DNA of 64,000 nt from Sisyra terminalis (Eukaryota > Arthropoda > Insecta > Neuroptera > Sisyridae). Each line of letters begins with the position of its first letter. Position 1 is the first letter of the stretch. The notes below the pieces were generated by a model that saw only the letters and a program-made list of their open reading frames with translations, was not told the DNA's origin and ran no database searches. A program made the translations under genes and the position numbers. Positions 46,201 through 58,200 of the stretch are shown piece by piece. The stretch is taken from contig OY292274.1 in the NCBI GenBank assembly GCA_958496175.1, positions 2,914,001 to 2,978,000 of the forward strand. Reading direction: 5' to 3'.

Positions 46201-47789
46201 AGCTGAGGCATTCCATGGTGACTGGTGGGACATTTGACTTTGAATTTCGACTAATTATGAGCTATAATTAGATGATTGAAACTAGTATAATCATAAAATG
46301 TATCTCATATTATAGAAAAATAACCAATTAACAACATCACTTAATAAAAACATTTTTTTTCTTAGTTTCTTGTAATTGTCACTTGAATTAGTGTGACTAG
46401 TGGGATACCAAAAATCCTTCTCTCTTACTATAGTGCACTTAAAGACCAATTTTAGTTCGACTACTAAATTTTCAATAGAGATTTTCTTCCTTCTACGATA
46501 TTTATTTCACATTATTTCATTTTCAAAAAGTTTTATACTAATTACTTACATAGAAGAAATTAAAAAAAAAAATATGGTGACTGGTGGGACAAGTACAAAA
46601 TGTGTAAGCAAAATTTTTCGTTAATGGCACTTTTATATTTTTTCTATCTTTGTATTGTTAATTGGGCAACGTATTGGTGGAGGTTTTTGATTTAAGGTAG
46701 AATTTTATTTATTTCTATACGTTTATATATTTTCGGTAACACAAGAATATCGTTTAGACTTAAATTTTTTCTATAATTTCCGAATAAACATTAAATTAAT
46801 TTTTATTCAATCATTATTCTTGAAGAATAAAGTCCAGTGTTTTACATTATTGGAGTCTGATGATGTTGCCGTCAAATAATAACTAATGCTTTTATTGTCA
46901 TTAGCTTTAAAATAATGGTGTTTTCTAATGCATGGAATTTTTTTAATATTTTGCCACTGTTTGTTAAGATATGAATGATTTTTTTTTTAATATCATCTAC
47001 TCCAACAAAGAAAAAATGGAACCCATTGACACCTTTTAACACTAAATAGTCGTCGCAGTCTTTACTATTTTTAATTACTGCTTTTCTTGTCATAATAGCA
47101 GACCAAAGAGTTCGTTTTGCTATTGCTCCGATACCATCAACTGCTCCTTTACCATGACCAGAAGCAAAAAAAAACTCCAATTCTATCCAATTCAAAAAAA
47201 AATCCATCATGTATTGGCTATAAGCTATAGTCCCACCAGTCACATGTGACTGGTGGTACATATTCTAAAAGAACCTAGAGACTATAATATAGACTTTTTA
47301 ACAATCATAAGAAGTTTAAATTATTTAAGACATGTTTATTTTTACTTTTACCAAGAAAAAAAAAATGAATTAGGACGGTTTGAGGTTAAAAAAACATTTT
47401 TTGTATCTTTTTGTGTGACTGGTGGGACATGTAATTATCTTATATTCAAACACGAAATATACAAAAACTAACGTATCTTTTCGATTAAACAAATCGTAGT
47501 CCTTTTGTTTATAACGTTATTGGTCTTCTGAATATAATGTGAGCTTGCTGAAATTCATTAGATGGTTAAAACCAATGTTGCTAACAGGAACATTTCCCAT
47601 GAATACATGTTCTAACTTGTACTCGAATGTTAGCCAAACCAAAAAATCGATTTTTTATCGTTTTAGAAAAAAATATTTTGATATTAGTAAAATTTATAAT
47701 TTTTATTATAAGTAAGAACTAAATTTAAAATAATAAGAGGAATTATTAATTCAAAGTCATTTTCCTATTTCTCATGGAATGCCCCAGCT
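46201..47789 (-). mobile_element. Unclassified 1.6-kb transposon with iterated GTGACTGGTGGGACA
   Basis: Ends AGCTGAGGCATTCCATG and, inverted, AGCTGGGGCATTCCATG form clear inverted termini. TGACTTTGAATT recurs a short way inside both ends. Six copies of a 15-bp motif lie within: 46218, 46393 (variant), 46577, 47230 (inverted), 47246 and 47415. I could not find a target duplication. A minus-strand frame (46872-47261) is the only coding candidate. Confidence 0.7.
46872..47261 (-). CDS. Transposon-encoded protein with FFFASGHGKGAVDGIG motif
   Basis: The 129-codon frame contains ELEFFFASGHGKGAVDGIG, then AKRTLWSAIMTRKAVI, a DCDDYLVLK stretch and FHFFFVGVDDIKKKI. I associate an (F/A)xxGHGKGxxDGIG block followed by KR-W--A with uncharacterised arthropod proteins carried by mobile elements. 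No biochemical role is known to me, and the Gly/His-rich loop could be part of a nuclease-like fold. The first residues (HQSHVTGGT) are just the translated 15-bp motif, so the true start or an upstream exon is uncertain. The copy is short for a transposase and may be only one exon or a deleted form. Confidence 0.5.
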   Translation of the reverse strand: MYHQSHVTGGTIAYSQYMMDFFLNWIELEFFFASGHGKGAVDGIGAIAKRTLWSAIMTRKAVIKNSKDCDDYLVLKGVNGFHFFFVGVDDIKKKIIHILTNSGKILKKFHALENTIILKLMTIKALVII

Positions 47790-49171
47790 TCAAAAAAGTA
47801 ACTACAGAACTAACAACTGTTTTTATTGTTCGTATCTAAAATAAAATAATTCCGAACGAATGTGAAATTCTCGGAAAAATCGACTCGAAATTACATTATT
47901 TTTTTTCTTTTTAAATGTGTAATATATTTTTAATTGCAATTATTTGAAATTCAAATAATTTAAATGCAGGTTTCATTTTGTTTGAAAACGTTTAATATGT
48001 TCAAGTTGAGCAAATTGATAAAATTTAAATTCATCCTTTGAGGTAATAAATTATAGAATTTCAATGTTGAATCGCGTCTTGGAAAAGTGCTCAAAGGAAG
48101 CACAGTATGAATGAGGTTCAATAAGTCTATGTGAAATTAACTTGGAAGTACAAAGTAATATAAGGAATCACGAAAAAGAAAAGTTTCATTTTGAATAATA
48201 TTAATGAAGACATTGACATTAAAGTGTGGTACGGAAACCTTTGATTTAACGAAGAGCTTGTCTTAATTTCTATTATGAATACTTAAGACTATTAATAGCT
48301 TCTACTACAAATTAAAACTACGTTTACAAAAATTTGGACATTTTTAAAATAGAAGAAAACTAGTAAACTAATTAACTTCATTTTACTTATCTTTTGAATT
48401 TTAATATCAAATTATCAATCAATATTTTTTTTATTCCTCCTATCGATCCAAAAAATGAGATATAATTTTGAAGTAAATCATTCTCACCATTTGGCATTTC
48501 TTCTTCTTCTTGGTCCAAACATCGCTGCTGATGAATGGTGATTTTTGCCATTGTATACGCTTTATTACAATTTTTATTAGATACAAAATACAGGTATCGA
48601 TATCTATTTAATATTTTAAGCTTTATTCTATAAAAGTTATATTTTTCTAAACAAATTTACAACAGAAATCCCATTGTATGATATCATCAAGATTTGGTAC
48701 CATACAAAAAAAATCGTTGACATTTAGTCCGCCTAAAAAAATTTAAATTTGAGATCCTCCTTACATAAATTGTACAACGTTCTAAGTTTTCAATCTATAG
48801 GCTAGAGCTTAATCACGGTTTGAGTTTTTTGTTCCGAAAAAAATCCTATTTTTCATAGGTCAAGTGTAAATACTTCGTAATATTTTAGCTCAGGAATAGT
48901 GAAAATTGCCGGCTAAATTTCGTACGAAGGGTTACCGAATTTATGAAAATGAAGATTTGTGTACATTTATTGGGTGAAACTTTTTGTAGGGTGAAAAAAA
49001 CATTATTGAGGTACATACAAAAAGGGCACACAAATTTCAATTTTTTTTTTTATTAAATTTTGGAAGTGTGTACTAAAATTAATTTAAATTCGAATTTTTT
49101 ACAATATTTGCGGCATTGGATTCATAGTCTTATTTCAGAGCTAGTATTATGCACTATAATAAGAAAAGAAA
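47790..49171. other. Unassigned 1.4-kb stretch
   Basis: No frame over 60 codons with a recognisable motif, and no transposon ends, were seen in this A+T-rich block. Confidence 0.5.
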
Positions 49172-51745
49172 TCTATACTTATATATAAAATTCGATTTTG
49201 AACCCAATTTCAGAGGAAATATTTGTTTCAAGAGGCCCTTATCCCAAATTTAACATTTTTAAAATTTTTGTCTGTCTGTCTGTCTGTGTGTCCAGATTTA
49301 ACTAAAGAACGGAACAACCGAATTTAAAAAAATTTGGTATTAAGATACAACACAATTACCCATCCACAATGGGCTACTTATTATTCCTTAATATCCTCAC
49401 GTCAAAATGGAGGGATGAAAGAAAAAATTACTTTAGACAGACGAGTTATATATCGTTGGAATGGTATTTAAACGTTAGAAAATAATTTGTATTAAACTTT
49501 TAACTAAACTAATGCACAGTAAATTCAATTTAAAGTACACAAAATTGCCTCTTTGAAATATATAGTTTTTATATACAAATAAACATAAAATTTTAAAATA
49601 TGTTAATAGCCACTGATTTACGTATCTGACATTCTGATGCCCATAGTTATAGGAACGTGGGTTCAAATCTTACAGTAAACTTTGATTTTTTTTACAAAAT
49701 TGTTGCAACTAGACTCTTAAGGTTGCTCAGTAAGGAAATATTAACGAAAAAAAAGTAATAGAGTAAAAATAATAATAGTAATAAAGCTGAAGGTAAATAC
49801 TATTTTAAAACCATGCATATATATAAAATCGTGTATTTATTTACTCTCTCTGACTCATGAAATTTTTATATTCGGTGTATTCCTTATAAGAAGTAGGTAT
49901 GTAATAAGATTTGTTTTTTAAAATTCCTACCCTCAGAGCGTGAAAGGAGTGATTAAGTTTGTATGAGAAAATGTAGAGTTAATCAACAATCGATACTTTA
50001 AATATATTAAGCCTCATTATTAAATAAATAATTAATTAATAATAAGTGTGTTTTTGTAATATCATTTTAAATAACGTCATTTCACTTAATTAGTGTGAAA
50101 GTTTATGTATTAGGTACTTATACCAAATACCAAAGACGGGATTTGTAATTTTTATTTTTGATTTTCAACAATCAAACTAAAATCTAATTAGATTTTGATG
50201 AGCCAATGATTATGATCTGGAGCAATTATATATTCCGCTGAAAAGCATTTAGGGAGCAATTTTTGTCATATATTTCATTATCAACTAATATATAAAATCT
50301 TCCATACTAACTCTTCTTCAGTATTTAGAACAATTTGAAAACCAATTATTGTTATTGAAAATAAATCAAATATTCGAATTTACTTCCATACTTTCCACCC
50401 ATTTCCAACAATTTTGTTGGTACACCTCCAAATGTACGAAATCGAATAGCGTTTTAGTGATAATCAAAATAAAGAAGGACATGATTTTTTTCGTTTTACA
50501 TTGTATTTTCAAATATAAGTGCATATTTATGTCGATAAAATTGGAAAAGTGTTTTTCTTATACGATGCAGATATATAATAAAAAAGGGCTTTTTATAATT
50601 CCTCCCCTAAAAGAATGAAAAATGGTGGCAAAGTTTGTACGGCATAATGTCTAGTAAACAATCGAAATTTTGTAATCAAAGTATCATTATGAACGAAATG
50701 TAATAACCCTATATTATGAAACAAAGTTGGTTTATTATTAGAAACAAAAACTTAGGGTCTGCTTGAAAATTTAAACTCTGATAGATGTATCTGAAAAAAG
50801 TTAAATTAAGTCTATAAGTGAGCTTTAATTTTTTTGGCGTTCACATATTGTAAACCTGAGAATCCGAAATACGTATTCACAAATAAATACATTAATAAGC
50901 GAGGACCCTCTGATTGTTCGGCGAACTAAATGAAAATACATATAGGCGATTTTGCAAACTAAATGACAATTTAAATGGGAGGGGCGATTTTTTTTGAATG
51001 TGCAATATATGGTAAATCATAATTAAAGAAACTTAAAATGCTCCTACAGAGCAAAATGTATACGTCAATCGTGTATGGTGAACTCGAGACTATATAATAT
51101 AATTTAATAGTATAGTTGAAATTCATATATTTTAATAATAAGTTTATAGTTACGTAATGCTTATTATTGGTTATGGAGGAAGTGGGTTTCGTGCAATTGT
51201 ACAAATTTCAATTTCGCGGTAGTGTTGTACATTGCAGTAGTGTAATAGTTTTGGGAAAAAGGTTCATTCGTGAATCGAAACAGTGAGAAAGGATTCCTGT
51301 TAATATTCAAAATCTAGACCCTTAACTTCTGATATTTTAACGGGATTGTTTTGGAAACTTTTGACTGTTTTAAGTCATAACTAAGACCGACTTTATTGAA
51401 CTTGACGATTTTTTTTATTTATGTATTGATGCTGATTGATTAATGGTTTCTTTGGTTCACGGTAGGTGTACCTACCGTTAGTATACGCAATAGACCATTC
51501 TCTTTTTAGATATTTATAAATATTTTTTGAAAATTTATTAATCATTACATACAATTATTTTTTGTAAGCGATGGATTATTAAATGTGTTTTTTTAAAGTC
51601 GACAAAATAGTGTTTTAAGTATGATCATGTTTTTCGTAAAAGAAATAAGTAAAATACATTTTTTCATGCCACTACAAATAGAAAATCTAAAATGAAAATA
51701 TAACTACACCTACGTTACGTAGACGAAGTCGCGGGGATCAGCTAG
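49172..51745 (+). mobile_element. Near-full-length non-autonomous Helitron, 2,574 bp
   Basis: The element starts TCTATACTTATATATAAAAT after A and ends GGGGATCAGCTAG before T. It is the most complete and uninterrupted copy of the family and serves as the reference for those at 8.2-9.9, 14.1-17.4, 19.6-20.6 and 30.4-32.3 kb. Interior landmarks are a (CTGT)n-type patch near 49.27 kb, a tRNA-like segment at 49.61-49.67 kb, and the 20-bp palindrome variant near 51.47 kb. A CTACG-TTA-CGTAG hairpin lies about 25 bases before the 3' end, where Helitrons usually have one. There is no Rep/helicase coding. Confidence 0.85.
49608..49673 (+). other. tRNA-like segment inside the reference Helitron
   Basis: TAGCCACTGATTTACGTATC (box A-like) and GGGTTCAAATCTTAC (box B-like) are spaced about as in a tRNA. 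Acceptor and anticodon stems do not close. Its presence at the same place in three copies shows it was part of the ancestral element. Confidence 0.45.
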
Positions 51746-52636
51746 TCATGAATAAAGTTATTGTAATAACAATCGTAACAATCCGAGCCATCCGTACTTT
51801 AAATTTGTATTTAGTAGCGCTATCCTTAAGGGAAGTTATCAACTTTTAGCAAATATTCGAACCCAATTATTTTAACCATTTTGACAAACCACCGGCAGGA
51901 CATACACATAGTACACATGCAGGACATACATCACATACATATCGTACAATACAAATTAAAGGTTCGTAAAAGGATCGTTAAAATCGTTAAAATTAAACGG
52001 AATTGGAAAAACCCAACGGTAAAATTTAGAATTAATAACTTGCACAAAAACCGATTTTTTGACGATTTCTTTCATTAAAATCCTTGAATGCTTTATAACG
52101 AGAAAAAAATAAAAGAACAACTATGTGAGAATATTCGCTGAAAAAATTGTAAGAAATCGAATACTTTGGTTAGAACAATCACAAAAAAATCAAATGTTAA
52201 CCCTCAAAATGCTGAGGAGCGCTTTCGCGCTCTCTCTGGTACCTGTGTCCGCAATATCACTGTTCTAATGGAACTCATAAATTGTAAAAAAATCAAATCG
52301 ATCAATCAAAGCCAAATAATATATTAAAAAAGGTGAAACCACATACAATAAAATTTTCTTTAAGTTATGAATATTTACCTTCACTTGTATTTGAGACATA
52401 TGCTTTTCCAAAGCTATTCTAAAATCAGCAATAATTCCTCGGCACTTTTAGCATAGTATCCAGTATTAGTAGTAATATATAGTATATTATTGTACCTGGC
52501 GACGTTCCACTTTAAAAAGTAAGTTGAAAATGAAACGTTGCCAGATATTGATATCGCTAAAAGGGACTTGAGTCTCTGTTATTTTTTTTTCGATTCTTTT
52601 ACGAACCTCTTTTGTTGATCAAAAATCAGATATGTA
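51746..52636. other. Unassigned stretch after the Helitron
   Basis: No gene seen. A short G+C-rich hairpin, GAGGAGCGCTTTCGCGCTCTC, sits near 52.21-52.24 kb. The frame at 51881-52078 encodes a His/Ile-rich repeat from a GACATACATCACATACA run and is not credible. Confidence 0.45.
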
Positions 52637-52645
52637 TGTCCTACC

Positions 52646-52809
52646 CAAGGTTTATAAATTACACAGGTTGCTCCATTAGAAAAAAAAATGACGTCATACG
52701 AAGAATTTTGAAATTGATCAGTCTGAAGATATGTACGAATTTCTTCTAGATACGTCACGTATCCATCACGTAGCCCCCATGAGGCCATCTGTGTATTTTA
52801 TAAACCTTG
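52646..52809 (-). mobile_element. MULE-like MITE, copy 2
   Basis: Inverse orientation to the 25.6-kb copy, with the same CAAGGTTTATAAA termini. It is flanked by its own perfect 9-bp duplication TGTCCTACC (52637-52645 and 52810-52818). Two independent 9-bp duplications of different sequence fix both the family and the target length. The minus-strand open frame here is the MITE interior and not a gene. Confidence 0.88.
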
Positions 52810-52960
52810 TGTCCTACCGGTGATCTTTTCAAATCGTTAAAATAATGTGGTTACAATGTTTGCTAAGAGTTAATAGGTTGCCATAAAGATGGCGCTACTA
52901 AATAAAAGCATAAATTTCGGAAATTTTAGAAATATTTCCACCAAAGCAGCTCCAAGTAAC

Positions 52961-53120
52961 GTTTGAAAAAGTTGTCGATTAAAGTTGTAACATTTTAAGG
53001 TCCTTGATCCTTTTTTTAACAAAACAAATTTGTATTTAAATAGCAATACCTCGCACAATAGGTGAATTTTAAAAATCGATAAAACCATTAATGACATCGA
53101 AAAGTTGAGATTTTTTTCGA
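52961..53120 (+). repeat. Diverged direct repeat, unit 1
   Basis: The core TTTTAAGGTCCTTGATCC, followed by AACAAATTTGTATTTA and an ATCGA/TTTTTCGAT-rich tail, recurs at about 53967-54135. Divergence is substantial. Confidence 0.6.
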
Positions 53121-53764
53121 TGTATGTTTATATCGTAACGTAATGCAACTATTGTGTGAATTTCATCGGAAAAATCAACAAAAAATATTCCAAAAAAAAT
53201 TCATAAAGTCGACGAGGTCATAGACTTTAAAATTCTGAAAAATTTAAAAATAAAAATTTTCCCCTTAAGCTTTTTCGGGACTTTCTTTACACTAATCGAT
53301 AGAGTAATTCAAGCGCTATCGATTGAGCTTACTATCGTTATCGTGCGTTCGTAGGACAAGTATTCATAGAAATCGTCTATAAAGATGGAAAAAGTAAAAA
53401 TTTCGGCCTATTTTAGAGAATTTTTCGGATTTTGGTCAAAAATTTTCCGAAAAAAAAGGAAAAATTAAATTTAAGGATATGATTTTTAGACTTGCCACTA
53501 CGTAAATCAAAAATTCGAGGTCCTCCCCTCCATTTTTAGAAGAAAAAAATTTTCGCTTTAAATTGTGTAACGTCACAAAACCAGTGAGCAACAATAAAAT
53601 GAAAAAAATATAACGCGGCGATCGATCGATCATTTCCAACCCCGAAAGGTTGGAACTATTCGATCGAATATTTCGATGAAGAAATGTCTGGAATCAAAAA
53701 TGGAAGTTGTAGGATATTTTAAGCTGTAAGTAAGAGAAACCAATTATAAGAAATTAGAAAAAAT

Positions 53765-53838
53765 ACTTACCCCAATCGGGATTCGAACCACGGGATCTCG
53801 GCTCCAGAAGAGACGTCCATATCGGCTCGGCAATCCGA
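53765..53838 (-). other. tRNA-derived SINE head or tRNA relic
   Basis: On the minus strand ATTGCCGAGCCGATATGGAC looks like the Leu/Ser-type box A region, and GTGGTTCGAATCCCG is a near-perfect box B. The acceptor stem and T-arm pairing do not close properly, and the box spacing is tRNA-like, so a SINE head or decayed tRNA fits better than a functional gene. Confidence 0.5.
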
Positions 53839-53966
53839 TAATATATATGTTAATGACATTAAAACTCATATATAAACAATTCCTATGAGATATGTAGAAA
53901 ACTGAAAAAGTTTTTCGATCAAAATAATTAGAATATCCCGACAATATTAGAACCATAGCTGATCTA

Positions 53967-54135
53967 CGTTGAAATTGGAAAAGTTGTTGAATAACAAGAC
54001 ATTTTAAGGTCCTTCATCCTTTTTTTCGTAAAAACAAATTTGTATTTCAATAGAATTTCGTCTTAAGTATAAATTTTTATATAAGCAAAAAACGATTAAG
54101 GTTATCGAAAAATTAAGATATTTTTCGATATTGGC
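53967..54135 (+). repeat. Diverged direct repeat, unit 2
   Basis: Homologous to 52961-53120, with core TTTTAAGGTCCTTCATCC. The roughly 1-kb spacing and shared ATCGATAA/TTTTCGAT motifs suggest an old local duplication or two copies of one unclassified repeat. Confidence 0.6.
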
Positions 54136-55659
54136 TTTTATCGTATTAAACGAAAATCTATCAAAAAATATTGTACCTACCTTACTTACCTTATTGTTGT
54201 ATTAATGTAACTCATCTATGTATTCTAACTGTAAAAAGACTCTGAAATATAAAATTCAAGAGGATGGGTGCGGAAAATTGAATTGAAACAATGTTTTCTA
54301 TTAAAATATTTTTTTATATTCAATATCAATTAAATTTAAATAATAATATAATATGAGTTTTTTGCATTTGTATAATAGTTTCTATCTATTATGTAAATGT
54401 ATCAATCTTATAGAATTAATAAGTTATTAAAAAAAGATTAATTTTTCTGATGTTTTGAATATTTATCACTTTAACTACTTTATCACATTACTTCACTGAC
54501 TTATTGAAACACAATTTATACCACTGATTGTTATAGTAAATCCATTCGCGTTCATCTCGAAAGGTAACAATTGTGGAAACGATATCCTTAAGGAACTTGA
54601 CTGATGAATCTCAAACGATCCACATTTATTCCTCAACTGTTTATTTGGAAATGACGAACAATTCAAATCCAATGAAGAATTCTCAAAAACATTGATTCAA
54701 AATGATAAAGAAAATCAAACGTCCAATTCATATTAAGTTGTAAATAAGGGAACTAAAGCCGTAACCTAATTCCATACTTAAATAAATGGTTGCCTACTTT
54801 CTACATTTTGTAAAAAAAAGAAAAACGGATAATTGCAAGGATGGCATTTCCTAAAAGGAGTAAATTTTTTTATAACCTAAGACCCTCACGTGGCTTGTAA
54901 TATGTAAAATTTTATATCCTGTGTGCAAAAGGACAACCACAATATAATTTCAATGTTTCAAAATGGATAATTTTCAAGTGCATTAAAAGAATATAAAGGA
55001 TGGTTTTTTTCGCTGAAACTGAGCACAATTTTTGAGATTGAATCATCCTTAATGTTATTGTATAAAAATCATTTGTAAATGTGGGCTAAACCTCCGGGAA
55101 ATCGAAACAGGAAAATCAGTATGAACCAAATTTGCCCTAAAATAGGTCGTTTTTGAGGGGTTTCTGCATCTTAATACTATATAGCGGAGGGAATTTCGAA
55201 GGATTACACACATTTATATGATAAAATGCAAATCAAATGAAATATCAAAAAAAAAAAAAATAATGCATTTAGAAACAAATTTTAAATGATGTATGGAAGC
55301 ATTTCAAATATTTACACAAAATTCAAATAAAATTTATTAATATTTTTTGAGACCTGCCCTCAGGTTAAAATCGGCAAAAATATGGTAGCTATCATTAACG
55401 ATTATCGTCCAGGCAAATATTTTTATTGAAAATTGTTTTTTTGAAAATTTTGTACTAATATTTCGGCAAACATTTTACCCACACAGCAAAGAAATACTTA
55501 CAACGACTCACATAAAGAAATTCTACGAAAACGTACACATATCCACACCACCCTTCAGCTAGAGTACGGCGCCCGATTTTTTTAATCGTGGTACCTCCAA
55601 ATAGGATTATTTCACAACAAAAATTAAAAAAATTCCTTTCATAACAATCAAACTAATGA
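54136..55659. other. Unassigned stretch before the satellite
   Basis: No supported gene, RNA or transposon. Sequence is A+T-rich with a poly(A) run near 55.25 kb and merges into degenerate satellite at about 55.66 kb. Confidence 0.5.
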
Positions 55660-56345
55660 AACTAATTACAGGCAAAGAACCACAAATGAACACAACAGGG
55701 GTAAACAAAAAAAGGCAAAAGACACGAGAGCAGAAGCTATTCACGCCTATTTGGTTAAATAAAATTCAAGGATATAACCCTCAATCCTCCAGGTTTCGTT
55801 ATTTTTCCAAGCACTCAAATGAACAGGTAAATCATGCAATTATTTATTGAATATTTCTTCGATGATTAGTTGAAAGTAATGTCATAGTACAAAAACCCTA
55901 TTTCAAGCGGAAAATTGAACAATAATCAAAATTTTAATTCTCGAGGAAAAACTGAACTTGAATTTCAAACTGAACCATAGCTATTAAATGGAAGTTATAC
56001 ACGAGAAAGGCAAAACCAAAACGGAATAATGACGGATATAACACTGTAACCTCCTGGATTCGTAATTATTCATAGCACTAGTTTGCGCACGTACGCCATT
56101 TATTAACTAGGCGGCTTTTAATCGATGAGAAGTTGAAAATAATTTCGTAGAACAAATGCGTTTTTTAAAACGGAAAATTCACAATAATCGAAAAATTTAA
56201 GTCACGTAGGGAAACAGAACTTGCGGGTCAACCTGAACTATAGCCATTGACAGGGAATACCAAACACGGGAAAGAGAAAACCAAAGGGGATAAAAGACAG
56301 AGAGACCTTATGCTACTCAAGCCTTTTTAACCAAACACACTTCAC

Positions 56346-56730
56346 GGATATAAAAATAAATCCTCCAGGTGTTGTAATTCTTCATTTCACTCGTTGGCAA
56401 ACGTATGCCTTATTAAAATTTCTTGATTTTTTCTTCGATGGTTAGTTGAAAGTAAAGTCGAAGATCACATGCGTTTTTTCAAGCGGGAAATAGCGACATA
56501 TTCGAAAATTTTTATTCTCAGGGGGAAACTGAATTTGAGGTCCAAATCAAACCTTAGCCATTGAAATGGAAATTATACACGGGAAAGGGAAAACCTTAAC
56601 GGAATAAAAACGTTAACTTGAACCACTGCCATTTACAGGGAAAACCAAACACGGGAAAGAGAAAACCAATGGGGATAAAAGACAGAGTGACCTTATGCTA
56701 CTCATGCCTTTTTAACCAAACACACTTCAC
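56346..56730. repeat. Chimeric 385-bp monomer at the array edge
   Basis: This unit follows type A up to GGAATAAAAACG at 56612, then jumps into the middle of type C (TTAACTTGAACC, AGGGAAAACCAAAC) and runs on to the C-type end. It looks like the product of an unequal exchange between out-of-register monomers. Confidence 0.85.
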
Positions 56731-57308
56731 GGATATAAAAATAAATCCTCCAGGTGTTGTAATTCTTCATTTCACTCGTTGGCAAACGTATGCCTTATTA
56801 AAATTTCTTGATTTTTTCTTCGATGGTTAGTTGAAAGTAAAGTCGAAGATCACATGCGTTTTTTCAAGCGGGAAATAGCGACATATTCGAAAATTTTTAT
56901 TCTCGGGGGGAAACTGAATGTGAAGTCCAAATCAAACCTTAGCCATTGAAATGGAAATTATACACGGGAAAGGGAAAACCTTAACGGAATAAAAACGGAT
57001 ATAACACTGAATCCTCCTGGATTCGTAATTCTTCATAGCACTAGTTTGCGCACGTTAACCATTTGAAGACTGGGCGGCTTTTCTTCGATGAGAAGTTGAA
57101 AGAAATTTTGTATAACAAAAGCGTTTTTTATAACGGAAAATTCACAATATTCGAAAAATTTAAGTCTCGTGGGGAAACAGAACTTGCGGGTCAACCTGAA
57201 CCATAGCCATTGACAGGGGAAACAAAACACGGGAAAGGGAAAACCAAAGGGGATAAAAGACAGAGAGACCTTATGCTACTCATGCCTTTTTAACCAAACA
57301 CAATTCAC

Positions 57309-58200
57309 GGATATAACACTAAATCCTCCAGGATTTGTAATTCTTCATTGCACTCGCTGGCAAACGTATGCCTTATTAAAATTTCTTGATTTTTTCTCCG
57401 ATGGTTAGTTGAAAGTAGTGTCGAAAAACATATGCGGTTTTTAAAGCGGGAAATAGCAAAATATTCGAAAATTTTTATTTTCGGGGGGAAACTGAATGTG
57501 AGGTCCAAATCAAACCTTAGCCATTGAAATGGAAATTATACACGGGAAAGGGAAAACCTTAACGGAATAAAAACGGATATAACACTGAATCCTCCTGGAT
57601 TCGTAATTCTTCATAGCACTAGTTTGCGCACGTAAACCATTTGAAGACTGGGCGGCTTTTCTTTGATGAGAAGTTGAAAGAAATTTTGTATAACAAAAGC
57701 GTTTTTTATAACGGAAAATTCACAATATTCGAAAAATTTAAGTCTCGTGGGGAAACAGAACTTGCGCGTCAACCAGAACCATAGCCATTGACAGGGAAAA
57801 TAAAACACGGGAAAGGAAAAACCAAAGGATATAAAAGACAGAGAGACCTTATGCTACTCATGCCTTTTTAACCAAACACAATTCACGGATATAACACTAA
57901 ATCCTCCAGGATTTGTAATTCTTCATTGCACTCGCTGGCAAACGTATACCTTATTAAAATTTCTTGATTTTTTCTCCGATGGTTAGTTGAAAGTAGTGTC
58001 GAAGAACATATGCGGTTTTTCAAGCGGGAAAAAGCAAAATATTCGAAAAATTTTATTCTCGGGGGGAAACGGAACTTGCGGGTTAACTTGAACCATAGCC
58101 ATTTACAGGGAAAACCAAACACGGGAAAGAGAAAACCAATGGGGATAAAAGACAGAGAGACCTTATGCTACTCATGCCTTTTTAACCAAACACAATTCAC
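57309..58200. repeat. Higher-order unit A-B-C (892 bp), first
   Basis: Monomers A 57309, B 57575 and C 57887. The next unit starts exactly 892 bases later with the same order. Confidence 0.95.

Noticed and set aside
46201..47789. Assignment of the 1.6-kb element to hAT or P families
   Set aside because: No 8-bp duplication could be found and the protein motif matches neither family as I know them, so it is left unclassified.
51881..52078. 65-codon frame rich in His, Ile and Lys
   Set aside because: Its first part translates a short GACATACA-type repeat, and the rest is A+T-biased; no family resemblance.
52579..52788. 69-codon minus-strand frame with a plausible-looking composition
   Set aside because: It lies largely inside the MULE-like MITE, and the same sequence in the other MITE copy is not open.
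53765..53838. Functional tRNA gene on the minus strand
   Set aside because: Box B is good, but the acceptor stem and T-arm do not close; a SINE head or relic is more likely.
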